Position numbers and translations under genes: made by a program. The notes below the pieces were generated by a model. It worked only from the letters and a program-made list of their open reading frames with translations. It ran no database searches and was not told where the DNA came from. A stretch of DNA of 64,000 nucleotides, taken from NCBI GenBank assembly GCA_017654935.2, contig CM065687.1, positions 14,565,203 through 14,629,202 on the forward strand, read 5' to 3'. This document shows, one piece after another, positions 45,495 through 58,547 of the stretch (its first letter is position 1; the number at the start of each line of letters is the position of its first letter). The DNA is from Phymorhynchus buccinoides. Taxonomy: Eukaryota; Mollusca; Gastropoda; Neogastropoda; Raphitomidae.

Positions 45495-47395
45495 TGGGAT
45501 AACCCTTGAAATATCCATTGAAATTGATGTTTGCTCTCAATGTCAACATAATAGTATAACATGATACTATTCAACACTGCCATAAGACAACAGTCGGAAC
45601 TCTCAGTCCAACTCAATGTGGCCAGCAGATATGAAATATCCACTGAAATTGATGTTTGCTCTCAATGTCAACATAATATAACATGATACTATTCACTACT
45701 GTGCCATGAGACAACAGTCAAAAGTCTCAGTCCAACTCAAGGACGGTGGCCAGCAGATATGACTCTGAAATATCCACTGAAATTGATGTTTGCTCTCAAT
45801 GTCAACATAATATAACATGATACTATTCACTACTGTGCCATAAGACAACAGTCAAAAGTCTCAGTCCAACTCAATGTGGCCAGCAGATATGAAATATCCA
45901 CTGAAATTGATGTTTGCTCTCAATGTCAACATAATATAACATGATACTATTCAACACTGTGCCATGAGACAACAGTCAAAACTCAGTCCAACTCAAGGTG
46001 GCCAGCAGATATGAAATATCCACTGAAATTGATGTTTGCTCTCAATGTCAACATAATATAACATGATACTATTCACTACTGTGCCATAAGACAACAGTCG
46101 AAACTCTCAGTCCAACTCAAGGTGGCCAGCAGATATGAAATATCCACTGAAATTGATGTTTGCTCTCAATGTCAACATAATAGTATAACATGATACTTTC
46201 ACAGGGTTCCCATGGCTTTCAGCTATCCCCAAGTAAGGACCTGTAGGCCTAAGGATAATCTCCATCTTTTAGCCAACAATCTTGAAAGGAACACTTTCCC
46301 AGCATTGTGAACAATGTCTAAGCAGATACAAAAACTATAGCTGACACAGATATACGCATTTTCTCACAAAACGACACCAGGATAAAGAACGAGATTTCAA
46401 CGAGATTTCAGTCCAATTTCTCTTGACAACTCGCGGTGCATCGTTCGTCTGCTAAGCGGTCAGTTGAAACAGGAAGGTGGGGGAGGGGGGTAAGGTGGAG
46501 TAGGTGCTGAGCAATGTTTCTCAAGTGTAAAAGTGCTGCTTCTGCGATCTATTTTGAGTATGGTCTTGCTACTCAGGGCAGGTTTTGGCAGCTGTCAGGA
46601 CTTGTAAGGACCTTGAAGTGAATGTAAGCACTTGTAAGGCCTTACTTGGAGATTTCAATTGGTCAAGACTTATAAGGACTGGTAAGGCCCCTATGAACCC
46701 TGTTTCAACACTGTGCCATGAGACAACAGTCAAAACTCTCAGTCCAACTCAAGGTGGCCAGCAGATATGAAATATCCACTGAAATTGATGATTGCTGTCA
46801 ATGTCAACATAATATAACATGATACTATTCAACACTGTGCCATTAGACAACAGTCAAAACTCAGTCCAACTCAAGGTGGCCAGCAGATATGAAATATCCA
46901 CTGAAATTGATGTTTGCTCTCAATGTGAACATAATATTATAACATGATGCTATTCACTACTGTGCCATAAGACAACAGTCAAAAGTCTCAGTCCAACTCA
47001 AGGTGGCCAGCAGATATGAAATATCCACTGAAATTGATGTTTGCTCTCAATGTCAACATAATAGTATAACATGATACTATTCAACTGTGCCATGAGACAA
47101 CAGTCAAAACTCTCAGTCCAACTCAAGGACGGTGGCCAGCAGATATGAAATATCCACTGAAATTGATGTTTGCTCTCAATGCCAACATAATATAACATGA
47201 TACTATTCACAAATGTGCCATACGACAACAGTCAAAAGTCTCAGTCCAACTCAAGGTGGCCAGCAGATATGAAATATCCACTGAAATTGATGTTTGCTCT
47301 CAATGTCAACATAATAGTATAACATGATACTATTCAACACTGCCATGAGACAACAGTCGAAACTCTCAGTCCAACTCAAGGTGGCCAGCAGATCC
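45495..47395 (-). repeat. Minisatellite, about 124-bp unit, 11 copies (right arm)
   Basis: Mirror of 25616-27130 with 11 units, interrupted by a 501-bp MITE at 46202-46702. Confidence 0.95.
46202..46702. mobile_element. 501-bp MITE inside the minisatellite, TTTCA target
   Basis: Termini CAGGGTTCCCATGG and CCTATGAACCCTG are imperfect inverted repeats. Flanked by TTTCA (46197-46201, 46703-46707); the left arm keeps one TTTCA (inverse at about 26435-26439). CAGGG ends suggest hAT, but hAT elements usually duplicate 8 bp. Internal words resembling CTTGTAAGGACCT are repeated near the right end. Confidence 0.85.
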
Positions 47396-47500
47396 AGTGC
47401 GCACAATATTTGGAACAACGCTGGGCATGATGTCCAAGATGTCTTTGGAAAAACAGGGTTCACAGTTCATCATAATTGTGGCTGTGGCACCGCAGTCCTC
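47364..47500 (-). CDS. Possible terminal exon, right arm (unproven)
   Basis: Mirror of 25505-25641, with the same open frame and splice acceptor and without the 187-bp insertion. The same phase problem applies. Confidence 0.3.
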
Positions 47501-47524
47501 TGCAACACACAGAAACATGCACAC

Positions 47525-48590
<1,066 letters not shown>

Positions 48591-48751
48591 TCGACACACA
48601 CACATACGCACACACACAAAGACAAAGCATATTAACAGACCAACAAAAACTAACAAAACAAAAGTAACTTGTCACCAATGTATCTTGAGCATCTGTTGAA
48701 TACATACATTTGTGTGTGTGTGTGTGTTTTATTATTTTTCTTTTTTTCTTT

Positions 48752-48779
48752 GGGGGGGGGGGGGGGGGGGGGGGGGGGG
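48752..48779. repeat. G28 homopolymer
   Basis: A run of 28 G where the left arm has C9 (24029-24037). Confidence 0.9.
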
Positions 48780-48939
48780 TAGAAAAGTCTGAAACGAACA
48801 AGCATTGCAGAAGAAAAGAAATGAAAACATAAATGATTCATAACAAAACCATCAGATAAAATGTAACACCAAGCTAATTCTGAGGCTGACTTTGGCTGGA
48901 CCTAACTGAAACAAAAACAAACCACACACACGCATACAT

Positions 48940-49255
48940 ATCTGGGGGGTCTAAAATCACTAACGTGAATAGACATTAAATGGAATAATACACACAGAGA
49001 GAGTCGAGAGAGGGAGAGAGAGAGTCGAAAGAAAGCCTGAGAAAACAAGAGACAAGAGAGTACAGACAGACACAAAGAGAGAGACACACACACATAGTTT
49101 CTTTTGGTCTAAAATCACTAATGTGAATAGACATTAAATTGAATAATATTAATACACACAGAGAGAAAGAGAGAGCTCTAGTGAAGAGAGGGAGGGAGTC
49201 GAGAGAAAAGAAGAGAGTAGAGACAGACACATAGAGAGACACACACACACAGTGA
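48940..49255 (-). repeat. Tandem duplication, about 165-bp unit, right arm
   Basis: Mirror of 23530-23870, differing by only a few bases. Confidence 0.85.
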
Positions 49256-49275
49256 GAGCCAGAGAGTTATCCACT

Positions 49276-52200
49276 CACTGTTTCCTAACGGCGCAGCGTC
49301 CCTCGAAAATCTGCCTCAGAGTCAGACCTCTCTCCTCTTGCTCAATCTGCGCCACACGCCAGAACAGCTCTTCTTCCACCTCCTTCTTTTCCTTGGGGTC
49401 AGGGTCGAAGAGATCCAGATCCAGGTCCTCCAGCGTTGGGGACAAGGCATAGGCCCTGGCCACCATGCGAAGAGTCATAGCGGGGCAGAGGGGGAGCCGA
49501 AGATGGCGCAGCTGGTTGTCGCACCTCAGCACATGCTTGAGACAGGCGTCTGACAACCGGAATTGACCTTCTAGTTCTTCTATGCTTTTGGTTCTTCGCG
49601 CCTTGTTCACCAGGAGCGTCAGGCTTTGCAGACGGGCGCAGTTGCTGCACAAATAATAAAAAAATAAAAAAATGAATGATGATAATATCATTCAAATGAT
49701 AATAATAATAATAATAACTAGCATTTATAGAGCACCCTTTCTCTCTTGAGCTCACGGCGCTTCACAATTATTTAAATAAATACATAGATCATAAGCTACT
49801 ACAATATTATTAACTATCAAAAACACAACATGCATACACACACACACACACGCGCGCACACACCCACACACAACGTGGGGAACATAGTTTTAAGGCAAGA
49901 AACAGGACAAGGAAGAAATCAGAGGTATTGCCGAAAGAGGTGAGTTTTAAGAGCGGTTTTGAAAGATTGGAAAGATTTAGCAGAACGAAGTTCATATGGT
50001 AGGGTGTTCCAGACAAAAGGGGCGCTGAAAGAAAATGAACGTTCACCATATGTCTTAGTGTTTGTAATAACATGGAAACAAAAGGAATACAATCATTTGC
50101 TGATCCCGTATATTCTTGTCAAATACATGTATCTTCCCTAAACCACACTTTTAGCCTAGTTATCTGCATCTGTGTCTGGTATATTGGCAGTAAACCAATT
50201 CTGGTTAGAGTACTTAACCTTTACCGGATCATGCTTTTGACTACACAGACACGATGGCAGGGTTCTCAGCAAAGAGCAAATTCCTAAAGGGAAGAGAGGT
50301 GTTTATCCCTGTCCAGATGGCGCGGGTCTCCCACGACCCCTACTTGTCAAAGAGTCACCATGTGCTTATCCCTGTCCGGATGGCGGGGGTCTCCCACGAC
50401 CACTACTCAATGCACTGCAGTGCTCTTTAAAGTAGGGGTCGTGGGAGACCCCCATCATCCGGACAGGTATATCAAAATTACGCATAATATTACGCCATTT
50501 ATATTTTATACACATTAATGAAATTTAACACACTTAAAGCCATTTACGTTTTTGACAAAGTCATGAAATTTCATGAAGATTGCTTAAATAGTTTTAGAGA
50601 TATAACATGTTTGGTGTGTCAAGGGGTCATGGCGACCCCAGAGGTCCGGTAAAGTTTAAACCAACGGGAAGAACTTTGTAAGAAGAAGTTACTTTATGAT
50701 CACCAGTGTGTTTTTAGATAACAAGTTCAACGGTTCCAAATGACAAAAACGTGTCCTTGGAGGGCCTGGCCAAACATTAGGCTGGGTTGGAGCCGGATTA
50801 GGTACCCAGCTTGCTGGGAGCTGAAGAGCATTTGCACCCGTCTGGTAGATTAAAATCTACCCTGCATTTTTAGTTCTAACAAAAATGTGACTAACACAGG
50901 CGAATTCATCTAAACATCCACCATTTTGTTGTCTCATGTAAATGAAAATAATGTCACTTCACACTTGTGTAGTGTGTATTTCACTATTGGTTAGTAAATT
51001 GTTGTATGTAAGTCCATCTCCCTAACCCCCATCTCCCCCCATGCACACACACACAAACCAACAACTCACCTCAAAATGATGCGGATGCTATCATCACACA
51101 AGGCACGTCCAACAACAAGCGTAAGATTCACCACGTCTGCCACAAGGCAGGTCAGGGCAGACGCTTGTGGAATGCTCCACTTCATACAATGCCCAAATTT
51201 GACACTGTACAGATTATTGGCATTGCACCTCACAACTTGCTGTGCCAAGGGTTTGAGAGTTGTGATCTTCATATGTCCAGCTAAGTCATGAAAGTCAAAG
51301 TATGCACTTTCTAAAACAAAGTTCTGTAGCCATCGGAGTTTGTTGAATACAGAGGGTAGCACAGCTGAACTAATACCCTCGCAGTCCTTTAGGACAACAG
51401 TCTGAAGTAGTGGACAATTGTGCACTAAACATATTAAGTCTTCAGATGAGAGGCAGCATTGCTGGAGCGTGATGGATTTCAAGTTGATTTGTTTTCTGCA
51501 AAGGCACTTCAAAAAGGATGTTGCAGCATGGAAAAAACGAACCAGTGTCAGGCTCTGGAGGTCAAACTCTGGAGGAGAATCATCTTCATCAGAGTATTGG
51601 TGTTCATCTGAAGCACGTTCACAGAAAATCTTTTGACCATTCAATTTAGAGAACGCCTGAGGTGGAACTTCTAATCTCAGCTCTTTCAGGCAAGGAAAAC
51701 CCCCCAACAACTGCAAGACTTTTTTGCCATTATCATGGAGACAGCTTAATTTCAGTGATTTGAGCAATGGAAATGCTGCTGAAATGGCTTTCCAATATTT
51801 CTCATCATCAGCCCACTGTCCAGTTGATGCGGAAACAGCATTCCTTCCACTTTGTAGATTCGGACCGTTCAGATTTTTAATTTTGCTCTCTAAATAAACC
51901 CTTCTCTCATTCACAACAAGCCCAGCTTGAGTCAGAGAAGTCATCACCTTGCCTTTCGCATGTTCCACGTCATCATACAACTCACTTGTCAGACTCAGAT
52001 GTTTTAGAGAGGACAGCAAGAGGTTTGGCTTCTCTACAAGCACTGTCAGGGCTTTTGTTGTCTCTGCGTTTGTACCAACAGTCAGCGCAAGATCTTCTAA
52101 TTTGGGGCAGTTCTCCCTGATAGCTGTGGTGACATCCTCCAGCAAATCTGTATCCTCCGCATCTTCCATATTCATGTGGAGACCAATTCTCTTCAGTGAA

Positions 52201-52820
52201 CGCTCAGACGAAAAATAGTCTTTAACTGATCGCAAAGCACGGGAATCCAGTCTACCAGGGTACACAACAACTTGCAAAGTTTCCAGTCGTCTAAAAGGTG
52301 TCAAAATTCCAAAGAAGCTAGTTATAAAATCACTGGTGGGTTCGCTGCGATTGGAAAAGTGCTGCTCCACATGAATGTGTGACAAATTTGGGTACTTGTC
52401 AAGAAACTCCCATTGCGAATTGCCGCCACCTAGTATAGTCAGCTTTTGTAGGGATGGATACAGCATGCCCTGAGTGACTGAACATTCTGGCCACACTTGT
52501 CCCCTTTCTTCCACAGCGGTCACCATCGTCCTGACTGGAGCCACATCTTCACGGGCGTTTGAGGTGAAGCACTCCTGATGCAGCTGGCCCAGGTAGAAAT
52601 CCTTGGATTTGTTGGGAGGCGTGCGCCATGGGTTCAAGCCAGCAACAGAAATCTTATTCCACAGGGTAGAATCGTATGAAAGAGTGTGAAAGTAGCGACA
52701 GGTCTTTCTGACCCCCAGCACAAGGTCACGTTGTGGCAGGTAGGAGATGATCTTCAGATGAATCTCCTCGGGAAGATGCAACATTTCAGCTTGAGATTCA
52801 CAGTCTGGTGATGTAGCCAT
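49276..52820 (-). CDS. F-box/leucine-rich-repeat protein, right arm copy (two exons)
   Basis: Counterpart of 20770-23529 on the minus strand: exon 1 52820-51070, exon 2 49644-49279, with identical splice sites (GAG|GTGAGT, TTTGTGCAG|C) and the same possible TGA end. The F-box is kept with substitutions (LHLPEEIHLKIISYLPQRDL). Leucine-rich repeats are intact. Compared with the left copy exon 2 has 16 amino-acid changes in 122 residues, and a segment around residues 295-320 is strongly divergent with a small in-frame length difference. Intron 1 is about 790 bp longer because it hosts two insertions (49697-50064, 50218-50655). Role as in the left copy: probable SCF substrate receptor. Confidence 0.85.
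49697..50064. mobile_element. Dispersed repeat inserted in intron 1, right arm only
   Basis: About 370 bp absent from the left intron. It starts with (ATA)n, then AACTAGCATTTATAGAGC and GGCGCTTCACAATTA, has a CA microsatellite (49836-49870), and a segment around GGTGAGTTTTAAGAGCGGTT and GTAGGGTGTTCCAGACAAAA that resembles a dispersed family I have seen in marine invertebrate genomes. Class unknown. Confidence 0.65.
50218..50655. mobile_element. piggyBac-like MITE in intron 1, right arm only
   Basis: 438 bp bounded by TTAA (50214-50217, 50656-50659), with inverted termini CCTTTACCGGA / TCCGGTAAAG. The left arm retains one TTAA in the uninterrupted sequence. Inside are two copies of a GGTCTCCCACGACC module and one inverted copy (GTAGGGGTCGTGGGAGACCC), so the interior can fold. 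Confidence 0.85.
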
Positions 52821-52939
52821 CTTGTGATTTAACAATCTGCAACAACACAAAACAAATGATAGACTATAAATGTATATGCAAACCATGAGAATAGATAACA
52901 ATGAAACGAAGATAGTCTTCTATAATATAAACGCACACT

Positions 52940-53808
52940 AGAGAGTAGCTCTCTTTCTAGCTCATGAAGTACAGTCACTTGATGCAGCACCTGGGAAGGC
53001 TCAAGATTCTCACCAGCATAAGTGGTGGATTTTGTCAGGGCTTTTCTTTTGTCAGACCCAGCTGGTTATCACCCTCCATGACCTGTTCACAAGTCTTGAG
53101 AAGAACAGGCAGACGGACATCATAATCATGGACTTTTCTAAGGCATTCAGCAATTATGCCTCCCCACCCCCCTTTAAAACTGTTGGTATTAGAATGTCCA
53201 TTCTAACAGTGGTTCGCCAACTTCCTCACCCAAAGGCACATGAAGGTGGTGATGTAAACAACATCCTGGGGCAGTGGGTGGATGCCTTGTGCCTCCATAC
53301 GGGGAGCTGGACAATCCCACCCCATCCATGAGTTCATCCCCATGGGGATACGGGGGGGTGGGGGTGGGGGGTCTTTCGTATAAATAGCTCCCCCACCTTC
53401 TGGAAGCTAGTTCTCTGCTTGTAACTTCCTCTAACCGGCCACACTCTTTGACTCTGCCTTTTCCCTTTGCTTGTTATTGTCTACTGTCTTTATGACTTAT
53501 TCCCCCATTCTCCTGTCGTTTGAGCTCCTCCGAAATGGGAATGTGTCAGCTGTAAGCTGTATGCAGCGGGGAAACCAGTGAAAACTGAAAACCGGACACA
53601 TACATGGCCATTATGACCAGAAGAAGAAGAAGAAAATAAGAACATCACTCTAGTTCTACCTCCCCGTCCCCTAATCCGCACCCCCTCACCCATTCCTTAA
53701 CACCCATTTTCCTCCACCCTGACCCTATCGACTAGACTAACAAGATGGAAAAAGAAAAGAACAGGAAGAGACCAAGAGAAGAAAGAATGGAAAGTCCATG
53801 GGTGCTGC
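52940..53808 (+). mobile_element. LINE remnant, right arm only
   Basis: An 870-bp segment absent upstream of the left F-box copy. At 53062-53150 it reads QLVITLHDLFTSLEKNRQTD then IIIMDFSKAF, the region leading into RT motif A. 53330-53640 is the dispersed LINE-tail repeat also found at 29215-29765. So a largely deleted LINE copy with its 3' tail (GAAGAAGAAGAAAA) is present. Inactive. Confidence 0.75.
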
Positions 53809-53836
53809 AACTCCTCAAAATGAAAAGAAATAAAAG

Positions 53837-53912
53837 GCAGGAGTCCAGATGTCCCATGCCGGGTCAAGAGGACGTAAAACACAATCTTTCATTCATTCGG
53901 CAGGAGTCCAGG
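53837..53912. repeat. Small insertion with GGCAGGAGTCCAG repeated
   Basis: GGCAGGAGTCCAG occurs at both ends of about 60 bases that are missing from the left arm, so this is a short filler or transposon footprint. Confidence 0.6.
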
Positions 53913-54214
53913 GCAAGTGCCCCAGCAGGGTACAGGGGCAGAGCCCTGTAGGAGGATGCAGGAGGGGAACACAAGAGGGAGAGATAATGAGACAAACAGA
54001 CAGTTAAAATGATGGACAGAGACAGTCAGAGTCCGATAAGCCTTGTAAAATGCTTACATTGCCTTTGAAAACAATATGTCATCACCATGCTGTTTTTAAG
54101 ATTCCCAGAGAGTGACTTCCGGGATAGAACAACCAAGTTCAATGCAACCCAAATTGCTTGTGGTTGATTTGTTTTGTTTCAGTCACAGATGTTTTATTGG
54201 AAGCTCTCTGTTTC

Positions 54215-54645
54215 AGTTCAGTTCTTTTTCTTCTTATTCCAGTTGGGGATGTTTATCCTGCCCCGCGCTCACTGGTTTTCATTCAAGTCATTAATAGTGC
54301 ACAGAATGCGTGCAGTTTGAATTTGTGTCATCCATCCCACCGGCACTCACGGCCTACTCGTACTGAATAGTGGGATGGACTTTATCGTGTGCGCAAGATC
54401 TTGTGTATGCGCTCGCACACAGGACCTCGGTTTTTGAAAAGTCTCATCCAAAGGACTTTTTCCCCAACTGACGTCAGATACGCATTTACACCTGGGTGGA
54501 GTGAGAAAAATAGGAGTAAAGTGCTTTTTCCAAGGACACACCACTGACTATGAACTGAGCTGGGTTCGAACATGCGCACACGCAAATCTGACGGATTACG
54601 AGCTAGCGACTCGGACTTACCAACTGAGCAACAGCGGATCTTTCT
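54215..54645 (-). mobile_element. tRNA-derived SINE, right arm
   Basis: Mirror of 19880-20305; B-box inverse GGGTTCGAAC at 54562-54571. It differs from the left copy by several percent. Confidence 0.8.
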
Positions 54646-55329
54646 TGTAAACTTAAAAACAAACTTAAATTAGTGTGAAACTGAAAGAGTTGCACCGCAT
54701 GGAAATGAAAAATTAAGAAAGAAAGATCAAGAATAAGAAGAAAGATCAAGAACAAAAAGATAATCATATCAGAAAGTAGGCCTAAGTGTTGCTGGACTTA
54801 GCATTATGCTGGTGACCTGCTGAACGAGCACTGGCTGGCCAGGTCATTCATGCTGTTTTGATTTATCTATTTTCAAGTGCTCTCCCCAAGTCTTCATCAA
54901 TCATATCATAGGTACGGCGTATAGGCTTAGATAGACTTTTGCCTACTCTTTCAAGTCATTCATGTTTTGTTTTTGTTTTTTAATATTCCGGGTGCAACAA
55001 AGTAGGCATTGTATTGCTTCTTTCATTAAATGATAGCAAAAATTGTCTGGAAGCTATAATCCTCCCAGTGTCTATCTAACATGTTATTAAAACTATTGAG
55101 TGTTCCTGCAGTTGCTATATTACTGGGTAAGGAATTCCAAGGATTGATAACTCTGTGAAAAAAATATGCTTAGGTATTAGTCCTGGTAAATGGCTTGTTA
55201 ATCTTCAAGGGATGGCCTCTGGTAATGGAAGTATTAATTGTGAACAAAATTAATTGTTATTATATATACTGTTAGTAGTTTGACTGTCAACTTTTACTTA
55301 CGTAAGATTTTAAACGTGTCTATCATATC

Positions 55330-56160
55330 ACCTCTTAGCCGGCAGTATTCAAGACTTCACATATTTAGAGCTTTAAGTCTCTCTTCATAAATTTTACAGT
55401 TTTGTAATCCAATAATTTGTTTAGTATTTTTCTTTGAACATTTTCAATGTTTCTTAAATTTTGGGCTCCAAACCGCATTTCCACATATTCTAAAATCGGT
55501 CTAACTAATGCTTTGAAAAGAGGAACCATTATTTCTTTGGATTTAAACTGAATGAAATGTGATATCATACCAGACATTTTATTAGCTTTCTTAAATATTC
55601 TTGACAGTAGTAGTAATATGCTCTTCAAAATTTAGATTAATATCCACAAAGACCCCCAGATCTTTCTCGACCTCACTAGGTTCAAGATCACAATAATCAA
55701 TGTTATAATCATAGTTAGGATTATTTTTACCCATGAGAAGTATTTTGCATTTTTTACTATTAAACTTTATTTGTCAATCCTTCGTCTATTCAACTAGTTT
55801 ATCAATTGGCTTCTGTAGTTTAATCCTGCTCCGATCATCTAATACTGTTATGATTAAGTGTCATCAGCAAATATCTTTATAAAGCAATTGATCTACAATG
55901 TCAGGTATATCATTTATAAAACTAATTAAAAAAAAGTGTAGGTCCCAGGACGCTACCCTGATGAACACCACTACTAACATGTACTGTCTGATTTCTCACG
56001 TTAAATGTTAACATATTGAATTCTGTCTGTTAAAGAGTCATCTATCCATTTAAGTAGATTGTCTTGCATGCCATAACCTTGCAGTTTATACATGGTAATA
56101 GTCTTCTAAAGTTCTATGTGGCACTTTGTCAAAAGCTTTTTACAAATCAATATAAAACTG
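55330..56160 (-). pseudogene. Old LINE RT and C-terminal relic, right arm
   Basis: Mirror of 16112-16900. The best piece (55628-55365) reads PLFKALVRPILEYVEMRFGA, then NIENVQRKIL, a typical LINE segment after the RT. Elsewhere frames are broken. Confidence 0.75.
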
Positions 56161-56649
56161 CATCAACTGGTACATAATTGTTATACATTTTTAATGTTAA
56201 TCATAATCATTCAATCATTTATTACACTTAACACTTGAAATGACAATCTGATAATAACAATATATAAAAAAACTAATAAAATAGCGCAACATTTCAGTTT
56301 ATTTTTTTCAACCTTCGACGGGCAAAGCACCAGGGCAACTAAAACAGCCTTTAAAATACAGTGTTACACAATAAAATAAAAAATAAAAATTGTGATCAAA
56401 ACTCATAAAAGCAAACACGGAGCAAACAAGCAAGGAAGGCGAGTTTTGCACGAGCTATAATCTGTAATTTTCCATTAAATGTTTATTTAAATTATCTCTG
56501 GGCTGGCAATCGTTATGTCTATACACCGAAAAATGAATGCAGAATGGTCGGAAAATGCCGAAAAATGAATGCAGAATGGTAAAACCATACCGAAAAATGC
56601 TAAATTGTGAAGGCGGAATGATCAAAATGCCGAATGGTAGGGCAGAATT

Positions 56650-57086
56650 GTGACCGTCACCACAAAATGAGTCGTGATGTCCCAAATGTCACTTTTGAGT
56701 TATTAACAAATTGTTCTTTTGCATTAAAAAAGCTTTCCAACAAACCAAAAAGTTTGTAAATCAGACTATTTGTTGAAAAGTTATGAAGATTTGAAATCGT
56801 ATATTCAGGGAATCGGCGAAATGAAAAAATGCAACCGGAAAATTTATAAATGTGTACAAAACAACCAGATGTTTCTGATATAATTACACTTTTAAGGCAG
56901 AAAGGATTGTTTTTACACTTCAATACTTATGACGGAGTTATGTATAGATAAAGACCCATTGTTCAATATTATTGAATAATAAGTCAAAATCTGAGAATTG
57001 ATGATTTGACCCCCTTCCACATAAAATTGTCCCTAGGGGACAAGTGAACTAGGGACAATGCGACTCATTTTGTGGTGATGGGTCAC
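56650..57086. mobile_element. MITE with GTGACC termini and AATT target, right arm only
   Basis: 437 bp flanked by AATT (56646-56649, 57087-57090); the left arm has the empty AATT at 14269-14272. Terminal inverted repeats: GTGACCGTCACCACAAAATG and the inverse of GTGACCCATCACCACAAAAT, extended by GAGTCG. Confidence 0.9.
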
Positions 57087-57435
57087 AATTATGAAAACAT
57101 TCTACAGAAAACCCCAAAATTTACAACAATGGAAAGTGAAATTGCCAAATAGCAAAATGATTAACACCGTCCCGATTACACATTTCTGTAGTTCGGCTAT
57201 CCCACACACTAGAATGGAAATCACGTCATACCGACATGTCTACAAACAAAACAGCGCGTGCGTGTACACATCGGCGCTCAACATAATTTAAAGAACTCAA
57301 TTAGTAGGTGTCATTTTGTGTTGTTGTGGGCAACACACCGTACACACAGGCAGAGATCGTCACCGCAACCTAGGCCTGGGCCATGTGAAAATTTTAAAAG
57401 CTAACCCTTTTAAAAGATTGCCTGTTTGATCAACA

Positions 57436-57531
57436 ATGTCCGATTATTACCATTGCTCCTGTTGTGGAAAGCAGTGTGACAACGACTGCATTTGTTGCGA
57501 TGTTTGCGAAAAGTGGGCCCACTATCATTAG
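57436..57531 (+). pseudogene. PHD-finger relic, right arm
   Basis: An ATG-started 31-codon frame, MSDYYHCSCCGK then CICCDVCEKWAHY, stopped by a TAG in a short duplication (CATTAGTAT). The cysteine spacing is better kept than in the left copy, and the continuation QCENLS follows in frame. Confidence 0.65.
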
Positions 57532-57702
57532 TATCAATGTGAAAATCTTTCACAAACAATGATCAGTCACTGTTAAATGACAATATTTATATTTTGGTTA
57601 GATGTGGTTTCATAATTCAGCTTCACCATAATGGTGTCATGACCATCCATCATTCACCTTTCGGCATTTTCCGGCGTTTTTCGGTGAATAGACACACCCC
57701 TG

Positions 57703-58530
57703 GCAATACTCACAGATCTTACACACAATCAACATAAAGACTGACAGGCCTGTAATTCCCAGGATCATTTTTCCTACTAGGGACTTTTCCTTCGTTCATT
57801 GATTGTCAAATTTAGTTTTTTAATGAGCTGGTAGGTAATCTTATAATTCTTTTAATAATCTGGGATGAATGTCGTCGGGACCAGCAGACTTTTAAATATC
57901 TAGTTTGGTTAATTTATCACAAATGTCTTTTTCAGTGAAATTTACTCAATAACTGAGGAAATATGTGCATTTGTTTCATGTCAGGTCAGATCTTCAGGGC
58001 AGCCAGGCCTCGCGGCCTCTTGATGTGCCCTTATTTTGATTGTTCGTTTTAGTGATTTTGTTTAGCAATTAGATTGGCATAGCTGTGACACTTTTTGAGC
58101 AATCATTGTTGTCTTAATCATAATTGTATTTCAATACATCAATTTTGGGATAACTATCTAGGAGGTTTTTGAAATGGTTAATGTTAGAACAGAAGCAAGT
58201 TTAATTTGTGCTGGTAGATTGTTCCAGTACTGAGTGACTATTAAAGTTCTACTGCTAAGGTTAGTATTTTCAGTTTGCTGCTACGGTTTCTCAAATCATT
58301 AGATAATTGAAACAAATGTTTGTTAATTTTGTCAGGGTTAGGCTAGGTTAGGTTAGGTATTTAGAAGGGACAGGCTTTCTCAGCCTAGGCCTTGCGGCCT
58401 ATAAAAAGTCCCATCATTGGCATAATACAGTTTGATTTTGTGAAATGTTTTATAAACTTTTATCAAATCTCCCCTTCATCATGAAATCTTCTGAATTTTA
58501 AGGATGGTATGCTTAACTTATGACGTCTGT
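57703..58530 (-). pseudogene. Old LINE relics, right arm
   Basis: Mirror of 12520-13217 plus 14415-14567. The C-terminal signature LSIPSLKFRRFHDEG is readable at 58525-58470. Confidence 0.7.
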
Positions 58531-58547
58531 CCCATATTTCAATTTTT

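Larger units (their letters stand above)
56511..57702 (-). mobile_element. hAT-like DNA element, right arm
   Basis: Same element as 13218-14414 in the same relative orientation, but at a different target: it splits a sequence that is continuous in the left arm at about 14567. The good end reads CAGGGGTGTGTCTATTCACC (inverse at 57683-57702). Flanks share GCAAT (56506-56510 and 57703-57707), consistent with a decayed 8-bp target duplication. It carries a nested MITE and a PHD-finger relic. Confidence 0.7.
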
